Shown: positions 43,553 through 52,897 of the stretch, piece by piece
Numbering within the stretch: position 1 is the first letter of the stretch
Layout of the letters: each line of letters opens with the position of its first letter
Assembly: GCF_002006355.2 (NCBI RefSeq)
Contig: NZ_CP096980.1
Location: 3,162,001 to 3,226,000, forward strand
DNA length: 64,000 nt
From: Clostridium felsineum DSM 794
GTDB lineage: Bacteria; Bacillota; Clostridia; Clostridiales; Clostridiaceae
Direction of reading: 5' to 3'
Made by a program: the position numbers and the translations under genes
Notes under the pieces: model-generated
Database searches by the model: none
What the model was told of the DNA's origin: nothing
Seen by the model: only the letters and a program-made list of their open reading frames with translations

Positions 43553-44499
43553 GTGTTGATGTTGGTTCTGTAAGTACCGATATAGTTATGTTAAACGAAA
43601 ATATGGAGGTTATAGATAGTTTATATTTGCGAACTAAAGGTAGACCAATAAGCGCTATTAAAGAAGGCTTCAAATTTTTAAGCACCAAATATACTGATGA
43701 TGAAATACTTGGTGTTGGAACCACTGGCAGTGGAAGAGAGATAGCTTCTTATGTTCTCGGTGCAGATGCTGTAAAAAACGAAATAACTGCTCATGCAGTT
43801 GCTGCATTAAATATAAATAAAAATGTAAAAACCATAATTGAAATAGGCGGACAGGATTCAAAAATTATAATACTAAAAGATGGAATAGTTACTGATTTTG
43901 CTATGAATACCGTTTGCGCTGCTGGAACAGGTTCATTTCTTGATAGGCAAGCAGAACGATTGGATATTCCTATAGAAGACTTTGGTAAATATGCTCTTAA
44001 AGCAACTTGTTCTGTACGTATTGCTGGAAGATGCGCAGTTTTTGCAGAATCCGATATGATACATAAACAACAATTAGGCTATAGGGAAGAAGATATAATA
44101 AAAGGATTATGTGATGCTCTTGTTAGAAACTATTTAAGTAATGTTGGTAAAGGCAAAGAAATACTTCCAGAAATTTTTTTTCAGGGTGGTGTAGCTTCAA
44201 ATATAGGAATGAAGACTTCTTTTGAACATTACTTAGGTCTAAAAATTACAATTCCACCACACCATAAGGTTATGGGTGCTATTGGTGCTGCCTTAATAGC
44301 TAAAGAAACCTTATTAAAACAAAAAAAGCATACAAATTTCAATGGATTTTCTCTATCTAATACAGATTTTAACTCTCAAAGCTTTGAATGTAAAGGCTGT
44401 TCAAATAGGTGCGAGATAGTACAAATTAAAAATAATAATTCCATAATAGGTGCTTTTGGTGATAGGTGTGGTAAATGGAGTAAACGTAATGCTGTATAG
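43540..44499 (+). CDS. BadF/BcrD/HgdC-type ATPase activase (split system, gene 3)
   Basis: This 319-residue ASKHA ATPase has the phosphate loops IGVDVGSVSTDIVML and EIGGQDSKIIIL and the cluster cysteines Cys126 (TVCAAGTGSF) and Cys165 (AGRCAVFAESD), matching the pair that bridges a 4Fe-4S cluster between the two subunits of HgdC. A C-terminal extension holds a four-cysteine motif, CKGCSNRC then DRCGKW, also present in the 1431-residue fusion. It should couple ATP hydrolysis to one-electron transfer onto its partner proteins. GAAAGGAG precedes the ATG. Confidence 0.88.
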   Translation: MYYIGVDVGSVSTDIVMLNENMEVIDSLYLRTKGRPISAIKEGFKFLSTKYTDDEILGVGTTGSGREIASYVLGADAVKNEITAHAVAALNINKNVKTIIEIGGQDSKIIILKDGIVTDFAMNTVCAAGTGSFLDRQAERLDIPIEDFGKYALKATCSVRIAGRCAVFAESDMIHKQQLGYREEDIIKGLCDALVRNYLSNVGKGKEILPEIFFQGGVASNIGMKTSFEHYLGLKITIPPHHKVMGAIGAALIAKETLLKQKKHTNFNGFSLSNTDFNSQSFECKGCSNRCEIVQIKNNNSIIGAFGDRCGKWSKRNAV

Positions 44500-44516
44500 A
44501 AACTTTAATCACATTT

Positions 44517-44555
44517 AAAATTAACAAAATAATTAGAAATTATTTTGTTAATTTT
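44517..44555 (+). terminator. Terminator after the split activase operon
   Basis: A perfect 18-bp stem (44517-44534 with 44538-44555) with a 3-nt loop. The T-rich end of the stem overlaps the -35 box of the next promoter. Confidence 0.75.
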
Positions 44556-44573
44556 AGTTCTATATTGTATAAT
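44545..44573 (+). promoter_or_regulatory. Promoter of the PilZ gene
   Basis: TTGTTA (44545-44550), a 17-bp spacer and a perfect TATAAT (44568-44573) lie 56 bp before the ATG. Confidence 0.65.
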
Positions 44574-44596
44574 AACATATATATTATACAATATAG
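44560..44596. promoter_or_regulatory. Operator-like inverted repeat over the PilZ promoter
   Basis: A perfect 15-bp inverted repeat (44560-44574 with 44582-44596) with a 7-bp centre covers the -10 box and probable start site. It is a candidate repressor site; it could also be a hairpin in the 5' leader. Confidence 0.5.
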
Positions 44597-44628
44597 ATTC
44601 TTTTATAGTACTAAGGGTGGTTGATTTT

Positions 44629-45429
44629 ATGAGAAAAAAAATTGAACAAAGAAAATTTAAAAGAACAGATTACAAATATAACATAGACTCTTATATACTA
44701 AATGGAGAACTTCAATATGAACAAGTTGAAATCCTTGATATAAGTGAATCTGGGGCAAGGATTCATGTTCCTAAGCGTCTTAATATTAATGACAAAATCA
44801 CTTTTAATTTTAAGATGGGTTCTTTAAATGTAACCTGCAATGCAACAATTGTTTGGGGTACTAGTGATTTAACTGATGGATTTATAAACGGTTGTAAATT
44901 TGATCTTATTGCTACGGATAAACGTCTATTAAAACTCTTTATAGACTCACTCTATAACAAAAAATTTATTTCTTATTATAAAGACAAACAAACTTATATA
45001 GTACCTAATATGTATTGTACATTAAACATTTCAAATACTGATATATATAGAATATTTCAATATTCTACTTACCAATTAGGTACTCTAAAAAAGCTCAATA
45101 ACAAATATGATTTATGTATTCATAATAACTTAGTTAACAGACTAAATGATTACCTCAATAAAAATTTAGATTTCTTTATAGTAAGCATATATGAATATGC
45201 TCAATTTAATAAAATAATCGATTTTTGTGTATTAAGTCTTCAATATAATGAAGAAAACATAGCCGCACTTAGATTACGTGAATTAGATTTATCTGATTTA
45301 GAAAATGAAAGTGCAGAAAAATACAGGAGTGATTTTGAAGTATTTTCTGAAGACATAAAATTAGGAATTTTAGATGAAATAGCTAAATCCTTAAGTTCAA
45401 AAAACTTAAACGATATAGATACGATTTAG
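44629..45429 (+). CDS. PilZ-domain protein (candidate c-di-GMP receptor)
   Basis: This 266-residue protein has an N-terminal PilZ domain: basic RKFKRTD followed by DISESGARIHV, matching the RxxxR and D/NxSxxG motifs that bind cyclic di-GMP. The remaining 150 residues are unrecognised and contain paired hydrophobic strands (FFIVSIYEYAQF, FCVLSLQYNEE). The ATG at 44629 fits AAGGGTGG; the open frame extends upstream through the promoter without a site. It probably relays c-di-GMP levels to motility or surface traits. The output is unknown. Confidence 0.82.
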   Translation: MRKKIEQRKFKRTDYKYNIDSYILNGELQYEQVEILDISESGARIHVPKRLNINDKITFNFKMGSLNVTCNATIVWGTSDLTDGFINGCKFDLIATDKRLLKLFIDSLYNKKFISYYKDKQTYIVPNMYCTLNISNTDIYRIFQYSTYQLGTLKKLNNKYDLCIHNNLVNRLNDYLNKNLDFFIVSIYEYAQFNKIIDFCVLSLQYNEENIAALRLRELDLSDLENESAEKYRSDFEVFSEDIKLGILDEIAKSLSSKNLNDIDTI

Positions 45430-45560
45430 TATTAAAGTATAAAATTCTTGAAATAAGTTGAATTTAGTAATATTATATATATAGAGAAACTAAGTTAAAT
45501 ACTATATTAAAAACTATTTTTAGCTTCAGTTTCGTTATATAATTATATTCTTGAGTTAAA

Positions 45561-45588
45561 ATATACATATAATATATGTATATTTTTT
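45561..45588 (+). terminator. Terminator between PilZ and greA genes
   Basis: A 10-bp AT stem (45561-45570 with 45574-45583) is followed by a T6 run. Confidence 0.55.
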
Positions 45589-45664
45589 ATGTGGAAATCA
45601 ATATACATATGCTTAAATTGATTTTTCATTTATACACAAAATTTAAGATAGTGGGTGTTTATTA

Positions 45665-46129
45665 ATGAGTAGTAAGATTTTAACAGAATCAGGAAAGAAA
45701 AAGCTTGAAGAAGAACTTGAATACCTAAAAACCGTTAAAAGAGCTGAAATTAAAGAGGCTTTAAAATTTGCTCGTTCTCAAGGTGATTTAAGCGAAAATG
45801 CTGATTATAGTGCAGCAAAAGATGATCAATCAATAAATGAAACAAGAATTCAAGAAATCGAAGATATACTAAAAACTTCTACAGTAGTTGAGAGCTCTGA
45901 AAATGAAAATATATTTGATTTAAACAAAAAGGCATTGGTTAAATTTTGTGATACTGACGAAACAGAAGAAGTTACATTAGTAAGTTCTGTTGAGGCAGAT
46001 ATTAAAAACATGAAGGTAAGTATAGATTCTCCTCTTGGAAAAGCTTTATATAAATCAGAACTAAATAAAAGAACTGTTGTCCAATCACCTGATGGTAATT
46101 ACGAAGTTGAAGTTATTAAAATTTTATAA
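45665..46129 (+). CDS. greA: Transcription elongation factor GreA-type
   Basis: The 154-residue protein has the N-terminal coiled coil with the acidic tip GDLSENADYSAAKDDQ, which enters the RNA polymerase secondary channel to stimulate cleavage of backtracked RNA, and a C-terminal FKBP-like domain (VTLVSSVEADIKNMKVS, SPLGKALYKSEL). Length is typical. The C-terminal part is more divergent than in usual housekeeping GreA proteins, so it may be a second copy. GTGGGTG precedes the ATG. It ends at a strong bidirectional terminator. Confidence 0.88.
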   Translation: MSSKILTESGKKKLEEELEYLKTVKRAEIKEALKFARSQGDLSENADYSAAKDDQSINETRIQEIEDILKTSTVVESSENENIFDLNKKALVKFCDTDETEEVTLVSSVEADIKNMKVSIDSPLGKALYKSELNKRTVVQSPDGNYEVEVIKIL

Positions 46130-46130
46130 A

Positions 46131-46170
46131 AAAAAATAGCTTAAATGATTTATCATTTAAGCTATTTTTT
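46131..46170. terminator. Bidirectional terminator between greA and second LtaS gene
   Basis: A perfect 19-bp stem (46131-46149 with 46152-46170) with A6 and T6 ends lies between convergent genes. Confidence 0.88.
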
Positions 46171-48086
46171 TATTTTGAAAAAGATTTAAGCAAATTATGA
46201 TTTAATAAATCATCTGAATACTCTAATTGAGTAGTAGCTGCCTCTTTCTTTTTCTTAAGTTCAGGGGTTTCCTTTATTTTCTTACCTGTCTTTATATCAT
46301 AATACGTATTAGTCCAAGACACATAAAATACATTACCATCTGTAAATGATCCATTTCTAAATGTAACATTTGTGCTATCACCATCATTTACATTTAATAT
46401 GTCTCGTCCAAACATATATTTATTATCAATATTATACATATTTGCTATTGTAGGATATAAATCCATTTGACCCGAATAAGTATGATTGACACCTTTATGA
46501 TTATCATCTGGGAAATGAATAAACATAGGTACCTTTTGATATTCATACCAAGTAAGATCTGTAGGATCTTTTATTCCTTCAAAACTATAAAGTTGATTTA
46601 TATTTTCCTTTGGTATAGCAAAGTGATCTCCATATAAAACAATTATAGAGTTTTTCGTTATTCCTTCTTTATCAAGTTTGTCCAGGAATTTACCTAATTC
46701 TTCATCTGTATAGTGTATACCTTCCAAGTAATTTCCTAAAAGAGTGCTCTTATACTCACCAACATCTAATTTATCAGTAGTATATTTTTCATAACCATCC
46801 GTGTCATTAAATGGATAATGGCTACTTAAAGTTATAAGGAACGAAAAATATGGCTGCTTAAAAGTTTGCATTTTTTCTAAAGACTGATTTAAAAACGACT
46901 CATCACTTAATCCCATACCAACTGTTTGATTATTTTTATAGCTAGTTTGACCATAAAAATCATCAAATTTTTCTGATTTGTACATTACATTTCTATTCCA
47001 AAAACCTTCACTATATCCATGAAGTGCTGCTGTATAATATCCCTTTTCCCCTAAAGCTTTGGGAATGGAATCAAAGGTATTACCCGCATATGTATAATAT
47101 GCAGCTCCTGATTGTGCAGGATATAAGGAATTTAACGACATAAATTCAGCATCAGAAGTATTTCCTTGAGCAACTTGATAAAAATAATTATCAAAATACA
47201 AACTTTTATTTACCCACTTATTTAAATTAGGTGTTATTTCTTTTCCATTTATACTTTTATTTACTACAAATCCCTGAAGTGCCTCTACTTGAATCATTAT
47301 TAGATTCTTTCCTGATCCTTCTGATTTAAACTTAATGCCACCAATGGAATTATTATTTTCAAGATAATTACTTATTGCGCTTTTTCTTTTTTCTGGTAAC
47401 TTTTTAGAATTTTTAACTTTTGTACTTGTAAAATTATACGCATCTACTACATGGAAATTTAAATTTCCAATCATCTTTGTTAAATAAATTCTATTGCTCA
47501 TTGCAGTAAGCAGCGTTGGTTGTTCAACATTAACTTCATGAAATACCTTTATATCTAATCCTACTCCTAAAGCGAGTATAATCAAAAATAAGATTACTCT
47601 AAATTTTAGCTTTATACTGTTTTTATTTATACTTTTAAAATAAATAAAAACTGGTACAAGTATGATAATATCTAATAAATATAAAAAGTCCTTAATGCTT
47701 AAAACATCTGCCACACTTGATTTTACTCCTACCAATAATTTGGCCGTTTGTACAGCAGAAACTGTTATAATATCCTTATTATATCTAAAATAAGCTATAT
47801 CAGATATGAGAATGAGGCTTATTATCAAATCAATTATAATAAGATATGCTGTTCTTCTTTTTCCTTTGAATAAAAAAGAAAAGCTAAATATCACTAAAAG
47901 CGATGCAAATATTGGTTTTGTAACTGAGGAATCAAAGTACTCTGGCGAAATTTCTCTACCATAAGTAACTAATTTTAAAAATAAAATTATAAAAAACAAT
48001 ATAATATCGATATAATTTAATATTTTTAATGGTATTCTTCTTGTTTCATTCGATACGTAATCTCTATTTACTACGGAAAATCTCAT
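46170..48086 (-). CDS. LtaS-family synthase, second copy
   Basis: This 638-residue protein has the same architecture as 731-2632: five N-terminal membrane segments, then the extracytoplasmic sulfatase-like domain. Active residues are present: Glu268 (IQVEALQG), Thr310 (GNTSDAEF) and Asp487-His488 (YGDHF). Long stretches near FWNRNVMYKSEKF and SFLITLSSHYPF are nearly identical to the first copy. Multiple LtaS-type enzymes in one cell usually divide labour as synthase and primase or serve different growth phases. It is a single reverse gene with GAGATGA before the ATG. Confidence 0.92.
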   Translation of the reverse strand: MRFSVVNRDYVSNETRRIPLKILNYIDIILFFIILFLKLVTYGREISPEYFDSSVTKPIFASLLVIFSFSFLFKGKRRTAYLIIIDLIISLILISDIAYFRYNKDIITVSAVQTAKLLVGVKSSVADVLSIKDFLYLLDIIILVPVFIYFKSINKNSIKLKFRVILFLIILALGVGLDIKVFHEVNVEQPTLLTAMSNRIYLTKMIGNLNFHVVDAYNFTSTKVKNSKKLPEKRKSAISNYLENNNSIGGIKFKSEGSGKNLIMIQVEALQGFVVNKSINGKEITPNLNKWVNKSLYFDNYFYQVAQGNTSDAEFMSLNSLYPAQSGAAYYTYAGNTFDSIPKALGEKGYYTAALHGYSEGFWNRNVMYKSEKFDDFYGQTSYKNNQTVGMGLSDESFLNQSLEKMQTFKQPYFSFLITLSSHYPFNDTDGYEKYTTDKLDVGEYKSTLLGNYLEGIHYTDEELGKFLDKLDKEGITKNSIIVLYGDHFAIPKENINQLYSFEGIKDPTDLTWYEYQKVPMFIHFPDDNHKGVNHTYSGQMDLYPTIANMYNIDNKYMFGRDILNVNDGDSTNVTFRNGSFTDGNVFYVSWTNTYYDIKTGKKIKETPELKKKKEAATTQLEYSDDLLNHNLLKSFSK

Positions 48087-48153
48087 TTATTCATCTCTTT
48101 TCTAATTTAAAAAATATGACAACACTTTATAAATATAATATAAAAAAATTAAT

Positions 48154-48198
48154 AATACATAAATAACTTATTAACTTTCAATAAATTATTTATGTATT
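48154..48198 (-). terminator. Hairpin after the AI-2E family gene
   Basis: A 13-bp stem (48154-48166 with 48186-48198) on the reverse strand is followed by an AT-rich tract with seven T. Confidence 0.5.
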
Positions 48199-48236
48199 AT
48201 ATTAAATATAAAGGTTACTTTTTTAACTTTGCATTG

Positions 48237-49256
48237 TCATGAAACCTTTACTTCAAAAACATCAAGTACAAACATAAATAGCGGTATACCTAGTAATAAT
48301 CCCCAAGTTCCCATAAAATCACCTGAAACAATGAGTATTATAAAAGTAAAAAATATTGGTATTTTGGTTTTGGATGACATTAATTTAGGGTTTAAGAAAT
48401 AACTCTCTATACAATGTATAACTATGACCATAAGTATTACATATATTACCTCTGTAAATCCATTAATATTAAATGCAATAAGTGACAACGGTACAAGTGA
48501 AATTATTACACCTGCTACTGGTATAAGACTCAACACAAATATCATAACACCTAAAGTCATTAAATTAGGGAAACCCATAATTGCAAGCGCGATGGATGAT
48601 AATATCGCATTAACCATAGCTATAAGTATTTGAGCTTTTATAACTTTACCAAAGGAATTCAAAAAATTATTTCCGTAATAAACGAAATATCCGTACATAG
48701 TAGCTAGTTTACTCTTCTCAAATTTTTTTCCGAATTTTTTTATTGTTTTTTTCTCAAGTACGAAAAATAAACTCAATACAAATGCTAAAAATAAATTTAA
48801 ACTTACCTTTCCAAAACTCTTAGCAAACTCTATTACATAACTTAACCCCTGCTTAGTGTAAGACCCTATATCAAACTTATCAAGCATTGGTTGTATGTAT
48901 TTACCTAGTGCACCAAAATCACTATCATTTACAGTATTATATACATCAGTTGCTTGATTTACAATATTAGTAGTTTCTCTAATTATTATAGGAACATAAT
49001 TATAGAATACTAAAACTATTACTGCTATTATAATTATATATAAAATCACAGCAACTAATCCTTCTTTTACTTTTACAAACTTACTGAGTTTTGATACAAT
49101 AAATCCGTGGAGGCTGCTTATCAAATATGTAATTAAAAATGTCAATAAAATAAAATTCATTATTGACCTACAAAAATAAAAGAATGCAGCTAACAATACT
49201 AAAAAAGCTCCCCTTTTAAAGGATTCTTTATGAAAAAGCTCTATAATATAACTCAA
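48237..49256 (-). CDS. AI-2E family (PerM/YtvI-like) membrane transporter
   Basis: This 339-residue membrane protein has about seven or eight helices and the family layout: two N-terminal helices (FLVLLAAFFYFCRSIMNFILLTF), a central soluble region (NIVNQATDVYNTV), and a conserved C-terminal half with FGKVIKAQILIAMVNAILSSI, MGFPNLMTLGVMIFVLSLIPVAG and a terminal GIPLFMFVLDVF. Members export varied solutes; no substrate can be given. The start is TTG at 49256, with AAGGAGGGTAC six bases upstream. Confidence 0.9.
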   Translation of the reverse strand: MSYIIELFHKESFKRGAFLVLLAAFFYFCRSIMNFILLTFLITYLISSLHGFIVSKLSKFVKVKEGLVAVILYIIIIAVIVLVFYNYVPIIIRETTNIVNQATDVYNTVNDSDFGALGKYIQPMLDKFDIGSYTKQGLSYVIEFAKSFGKVSLNLFLAFVLSLFFVLEKKTIKKFGKKFEKSKLATMYGYFVYYGNNFLNSFGKVIKAQILIAMVNAILSSIALAIMGFPNLMTLGVMIFVLSLIPVAGVIISLVPLSLIAFNINGFTEVIYVILMVIVIHCIESYFLNPKLMSSKTKIPIFFTFIILIVSGDFMGTWGLLLGIPLFMFVLDVFEVKVS

Positions 49257-49422
49257 TTTGTACCCTCCTTTTATAAAGTATAGTTTACTATGAAACTTAC
49301 TTTATTTCAATGTTATAAATTTCAATTCTAAACAACTATTTTACAAAATTGTCACACAGCTGTCACACTCCCAGTTTATTATTAAAGCATAGAAAACAGA
49401 AACAATTTAGGAGGTAACGATA

Positions 49423-50715
49423 ATGGACAATTTAAATGGTTCTTCAAATAATATAAACGAAAATGATAATACAATTGAAATGGATAATAATGATACTAAT
49501 TTAAATACAAATGTACCTGTTCAATATAACCCAGAAAATAATAACAAAACAAAAAAACCCTTCAATAAAAAAATTGCATCTTACATAGCAGTAGGTTTAA
49601 CCTGTGCTATACTCGGAGGTGGTATATCAACTGGTTCAGCTCTATACCTTCTCCCTAAATCAAACTTCTTCAAGAAAACACCGTTATATAAAACACTTGC
49701 TAACAGCGGAACTTCTTCCTTAGGCTACATTAATGCTTCAGCTACTTCGGCAAAAACCTCTACTTCAAATGGAAGCGGATTAACAGTATCTCAGATTGTA
49801 AAAAAAGTTAGTCCAGCAGTAGTTGGTGTGTCTACAAAAACAACTGTAACTCAAAATGATTATAATTCCTTCTTTGGCTCAGGTAACGGTGGTAATTCTA
49901 CTCAAGAAGGAATGGGATCAGGAATAATATTCAATAACGATGGCTACATTTTAACAAATTATCACGTTATAAAAGGTGCTGATAAAATATCTGTCATCTT
50001 AAGTAATAAAAAAGAAGTCTCTGCTAAAGTAGTAAACTACGATGAAGCTAATGATATAGCTGTAATAAAAATGACTGGAAGCTTTACAGTTCCTGGTGTT
50101 GCAGAACTTGGAAGTTCAAGTTCCTTAAATGTTGGTGATTCAGTAGTTGCTATAGGAAATCCTTTAGGAAAAGAATTTTTAGGAACAGTTACTACTGGTG
50201 TTGTAAGTGCTGTTAATCGTGAAGTAAGCGTAAGTGAAGGTCAAAAGCAAACATATATCCAGACAGATGCAGCTATAAATCCTGGAAACAGTGGTGGTCC
50301 TTTAGTAAATTCATTTGGTCAAGTAGTTGGTATAAATTCTGCAAAAATAAGTGAGAGTGGTGTAGAGGGTATCGGGTTCTCTATTCCAATAGATAGTGTA
50401 AAGAGTAAAATTCAAAATCTTTCTAAGCCAATATTAATGCTTGGTATAAGTGGTGAAGCTGTAGACAAAAATACTGCACAAGACCACGATATACCTCAAG
50501 GTGTATATATTGAACAAGTACAAGACTTTAGTTCTGCCCAAAAAGCAGGTCTTCAGGTTGGAGACGTAATAACAAAATTTGATGGCAAAAAAGTAGCTTC
50601 TACAAACGATATCGATTCAATAAAATCAAAGCATAATGCAGGTGATACCGTTGATGTAGAAGTTTATAGAGATGATGCTTATAAGACTCTTTCATTAAAA
50701 TTATCTGATAAATAA
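49423..50715 (+). CDS. HtrA/DegP-like membrane-anchored serine protease
   Basis: This 430-residue protein has an Asn/Asp-rich cytosolic tail, one membrane anchor (about 47-68), a serine-rich linker, a trypsin-like domain with His181 (TNYHVI), Asp211 (NDIAVIK) and Ser290 (NPGNSGGPL), and one PDZ domain (about 340-425, GVYIEQVQDFSSAQKAGLQVGDVI). It degrades or refolds misfolded proteins outside the membrane. AGGAGG precedes the ATG. It converges on a two-component system with only one base between stop codons, a neighbourhood that fits envelope-stress control. Confidence 0.95.
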   Translation: MDNLNGSSNNINENDNTIEMDNNDTNLNTNVPVQYNPENNNKTKKPFNKKIASYIAVGLTCAILGGGISTGSALYLLPKSNFFKKTPLYKTLANSGTSSLGYINASATSAKTSTSNGSGLTVSQIVKKVSPAVVGVSTKTTVTQNDYNSFFGSGNGGNSTQEGMGSGIIFNNDGYILTNYHVIKGADKISVILSNKKEVSAKVVNYDEANDIAVIKMTGSFTVPGVAELGSSSSLNVGDSVVAIGNPLGKEFLGTVTTGVVSAVNREVSVSEGQKQTYIQTDAAINPGNSGGPLVNSFGQVVGINSAKISESGVEGIGFSIPIDSVKSKIQNLSKPILMLGISGEAVDKNTAQDHDIPQGVYIEQVQDFSSAQKAGLQVGDVITKFDGKKVASTNDIDSIKSKHNAGDTVDVEVYRDDAYKTLSLKLSDK

Positions 50716-50716
50716 C

Positions 50717-52195
50717 TCAACATAAATTTAATGTAAAATAAAATTTAACTCCATCTTTAATATTTAGAACTCCATAGCTTCCATTGTGGAGTTCTATTAT
50801 GTTTTTAACTATTGAAAGACCTAAGCCAGTACCTCCAACTTTTCTATTCCTAGATTTATCTGTTTTATAAAACTTATCCCATATTTTATCTATTTCACTA
50901 TCTTCTATGTATTCTCCATCATTTATAACTTCTACTGTAATTTTACTCTTATCCTTAACTATATTTACATATATTTTAGCCTTTGCATATTTCAATGCAT
51001 TATTAAGTAAATTTGTAAAAACCTGTTCTAATCTATATTGATCCCCACTTACTACTCCATTCACTATATTTATATTAATCTCTATTTTCTTTTCATCTAA
51101 TATAGCATAGTATTTTTTACAACACTTAAACACCATCTCTCCTATATCAAATTCTCCAATTGTAAGCTTAAAATTCCCACTTTCTAATTGTGATAAATCA
51201 AGCATGTCTGACACAAGATTTCCCATTCTAGCAGCTTCATCTATAATTACATCTATATAATAATCTTTTTCTTCTTGTGTTCCAACTACATTATCCTTAA
51301 GTCCCTCTGCATATCCTTCTATTATTCCTATCGGAGTTTTTAGTTCATGAGAGACACCTGCTACAAATTCTTTTCTCATTTTTTCAAGTTCTTTTTCCTT
51401 TTCTATATCCTTTTTAAGCTGTCTATTTGCTTCTTTTAATGAGTTCATTGACTTATTCAAATTCTCGGCTAAGAAATTCAAGCTTTTTCCCAGATATCCA
51501 ATTTCGTCTTCAGATGTAACACTGCACTTTTCACTAAAATCTAATTCTGCCATCTTAGAAGCTGTTTTATTTATTCTTTTTAAAGGATTAGTAATCATTT
51601 TGGAATATATAAAAGCTAAAATAATTACAACCACTACAGCACTAAAGAATATATAACTAAAAAATTCTCTCATTACTGAAGATGCCTCTGTAATTGATTG
51701 AAACGAAGATATTGCGAAAATAATATCATTGTTTGCCCCTGGGACTACACAAACTATGTTTTTCACATTATATGTCTTACTTTGAAAAACATACGTCTCA
51801 CTTTTTCCTGTTCTTCTCATGCTTAAAAAATCTGCTGGATTAGAAACCCAAGTATGCATTATGTCTTTAATTATATTTATCTCAGAAGAATTATCTCCAT
51901 TACTATTTTCAAAATACTTTAAATTTCCATAGCTATTAAGTATTGCTACCTTACAATTATTTTTTTGTTCAAACTCCTTTATTATACTGCTCATATCATC
52001 ATATTCATTACTATTATTAGCGTTGTATTGTTTTTTTAGTTCGCTAGTTGAAGACTCAAGACTTTGCATTTTTTTATTTTGATAGAACTTGCCAAAAAGT
52101 GCGCTTTGAAAAATAAGTATTGCCAATATAAAAAAAACATAAAAAGTCAAGGTTATAACAAACAATTTAGTTGTTATACTGTTCTTTATTTTCAT
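50717..52195 (-). CDS. Sensor histidine kinase
   Basis: This 492-residue kinase has two membrane segments (about 13-33 and 165-188) flanking an extracytoplasmic sensor region, a HAMP domain (MITNPLKRINKTASKMAEL), a phospho-acceptor His283 in SHELKTPIG, and a catalytic domain with N box (FTNLLNNALKYAK), G1 box (INDGEYI) and G2 box (GGTGLGLSIVK). It overlaps the response regulator gene by 4 bp and is certainly its partner. The signal is unknown; adjacency to htrA and a YibE/F gene suggests an envelope cue. Confidence 0.95.
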   Translation of the reverse strand: MKIKNSITTKLFVITLTFYVFFILAILIFQSALFGKFYQNKKMQSLESSTSELKKQYNANNSNEYDDMSSIIKEFEQKNNCKVAILNSYGNLKYFENSNGDNSSEINIIKDIMHTWVSNPADFLSMRRTGKSETYVFQSKTYNVKNIVCVVPGANNDIIFAISSFQSITEASSVMREFFSYIFFSAVVVVIILAFIYSKMITNPLKRINKTASKMAELDFSEKCSVTSEDEIGYLGKSLNFLAENLNKSMNSLKEANRQLKKDIEKEKELEKMRKEFVAGVSHELKTPIGIIEGYAEGLKDNVVGTQEEKDYYIDVIIDEAARMGNLVSDMLDLSQLESGNFKLTIGEFDIGEMVFKCCKKYYAILDEKKIEININIVNGVVSGDQYRLEQVFTNLLNNALKYAKAKIYVNIVKDKSKITVEVINDGEYIEDSEIDKIWDKFYKTDKSRNRKVGGTGLGLSIVKNIIELHNGSYGVLNIKDGVKFYFTLNLC

Positions 52196-52866
52196 TTTTT
52201 CACCTCAAATTTATATCCACATCCTCTAACTGTAGCTATAAGATATGCCTTATCTTGAAGTTTTTCTCTGAGTCTTTTTACATGCGTATCTACCGTTCTA
52301 AGATCACCATAATAATCATCTCCCCATACATTATCTAGAATTTTATCTCGTGTAAGAGTTATACCTTTGTTTCTAGAAAAATATATAAGAAGATCATATT
52401 CCTTTGGCGAAAGATAAATCTCCTTACCTTCAATAGTAACTTCATGAGAAAGAGTATCAATTTTAAGTCCATCAAAGTCCTGAACCTTTGGTTTTTCGTT
52501 TGCTTGTATTCTTTTTAAGAGAACCTTCACCTTAGCAGTAAGTATCTTAGGGCTAAATGGTTTGGTAATATAATCATCTGCCCCTAGTTCATACCCCAAG
52601 AGTTTATCATCCTCTTCACTTTTTGCTGTTAACATTATTATTGGGACCTCTGATTTTTCCCTTATATGTGTACATACACTCCATCCATCCAAAAGCGGAA
52701 GCATTATATCTAAAATAACCAGTGAAACAGCGTTTTTATTAAATATATCTAAAGCCATTCTACCATCAGCTGCTTCAAGCACATTATAATTTTCTCTTAC
52801 TAAATAAGCCTTTATAAGCTCTCTCATTCTATCTTCATCTTCTACTATAAGAATACTCTCAGACAT
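52192..52866 (-). CDS. OmpR-family response regulator
   Basis: This 224-residue regulator has a receiver domain with acidic residues in IVEDED, phospho-acceptor Asp53 (LVILDIMLP), and Lys in DYITKPF, followed by a winged-helix DNA-binding domain (about 130-222, LSPKEYDLLIYFSRNKG and RTVDTHVKRLREK). The ATG at 52866 is preceded by AAGGGGAGAG; a GTG at 52893 lies upstream of that site and is not used. It forms a two-component pair with the downstream kinase. Confidence 0.95.
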   Translation of the reverse strand: MSESILIVEDEDRMRELIKAYLVRENYNVLEAADGRMALDIFNKNAVSLVILDIMLPLLDGWSVCTHIREKSEVPIIMLTAKSEEDDKLLGYELGADDYITKPFSPKILTAKVKVLLKRIQANEKPKVQDFDGLKIDTLSHEVTIEGKEIYLSPKEYDLLIYFSRNKGITLTRDKILDNVWGDDYYGDLRTVDTHVKRLREKLQDKAYLIATVRGCGYKFEVKK

Positions 52867-52897
52867 TGTATCTCTCCCCTTATTTTTAATCACACCA

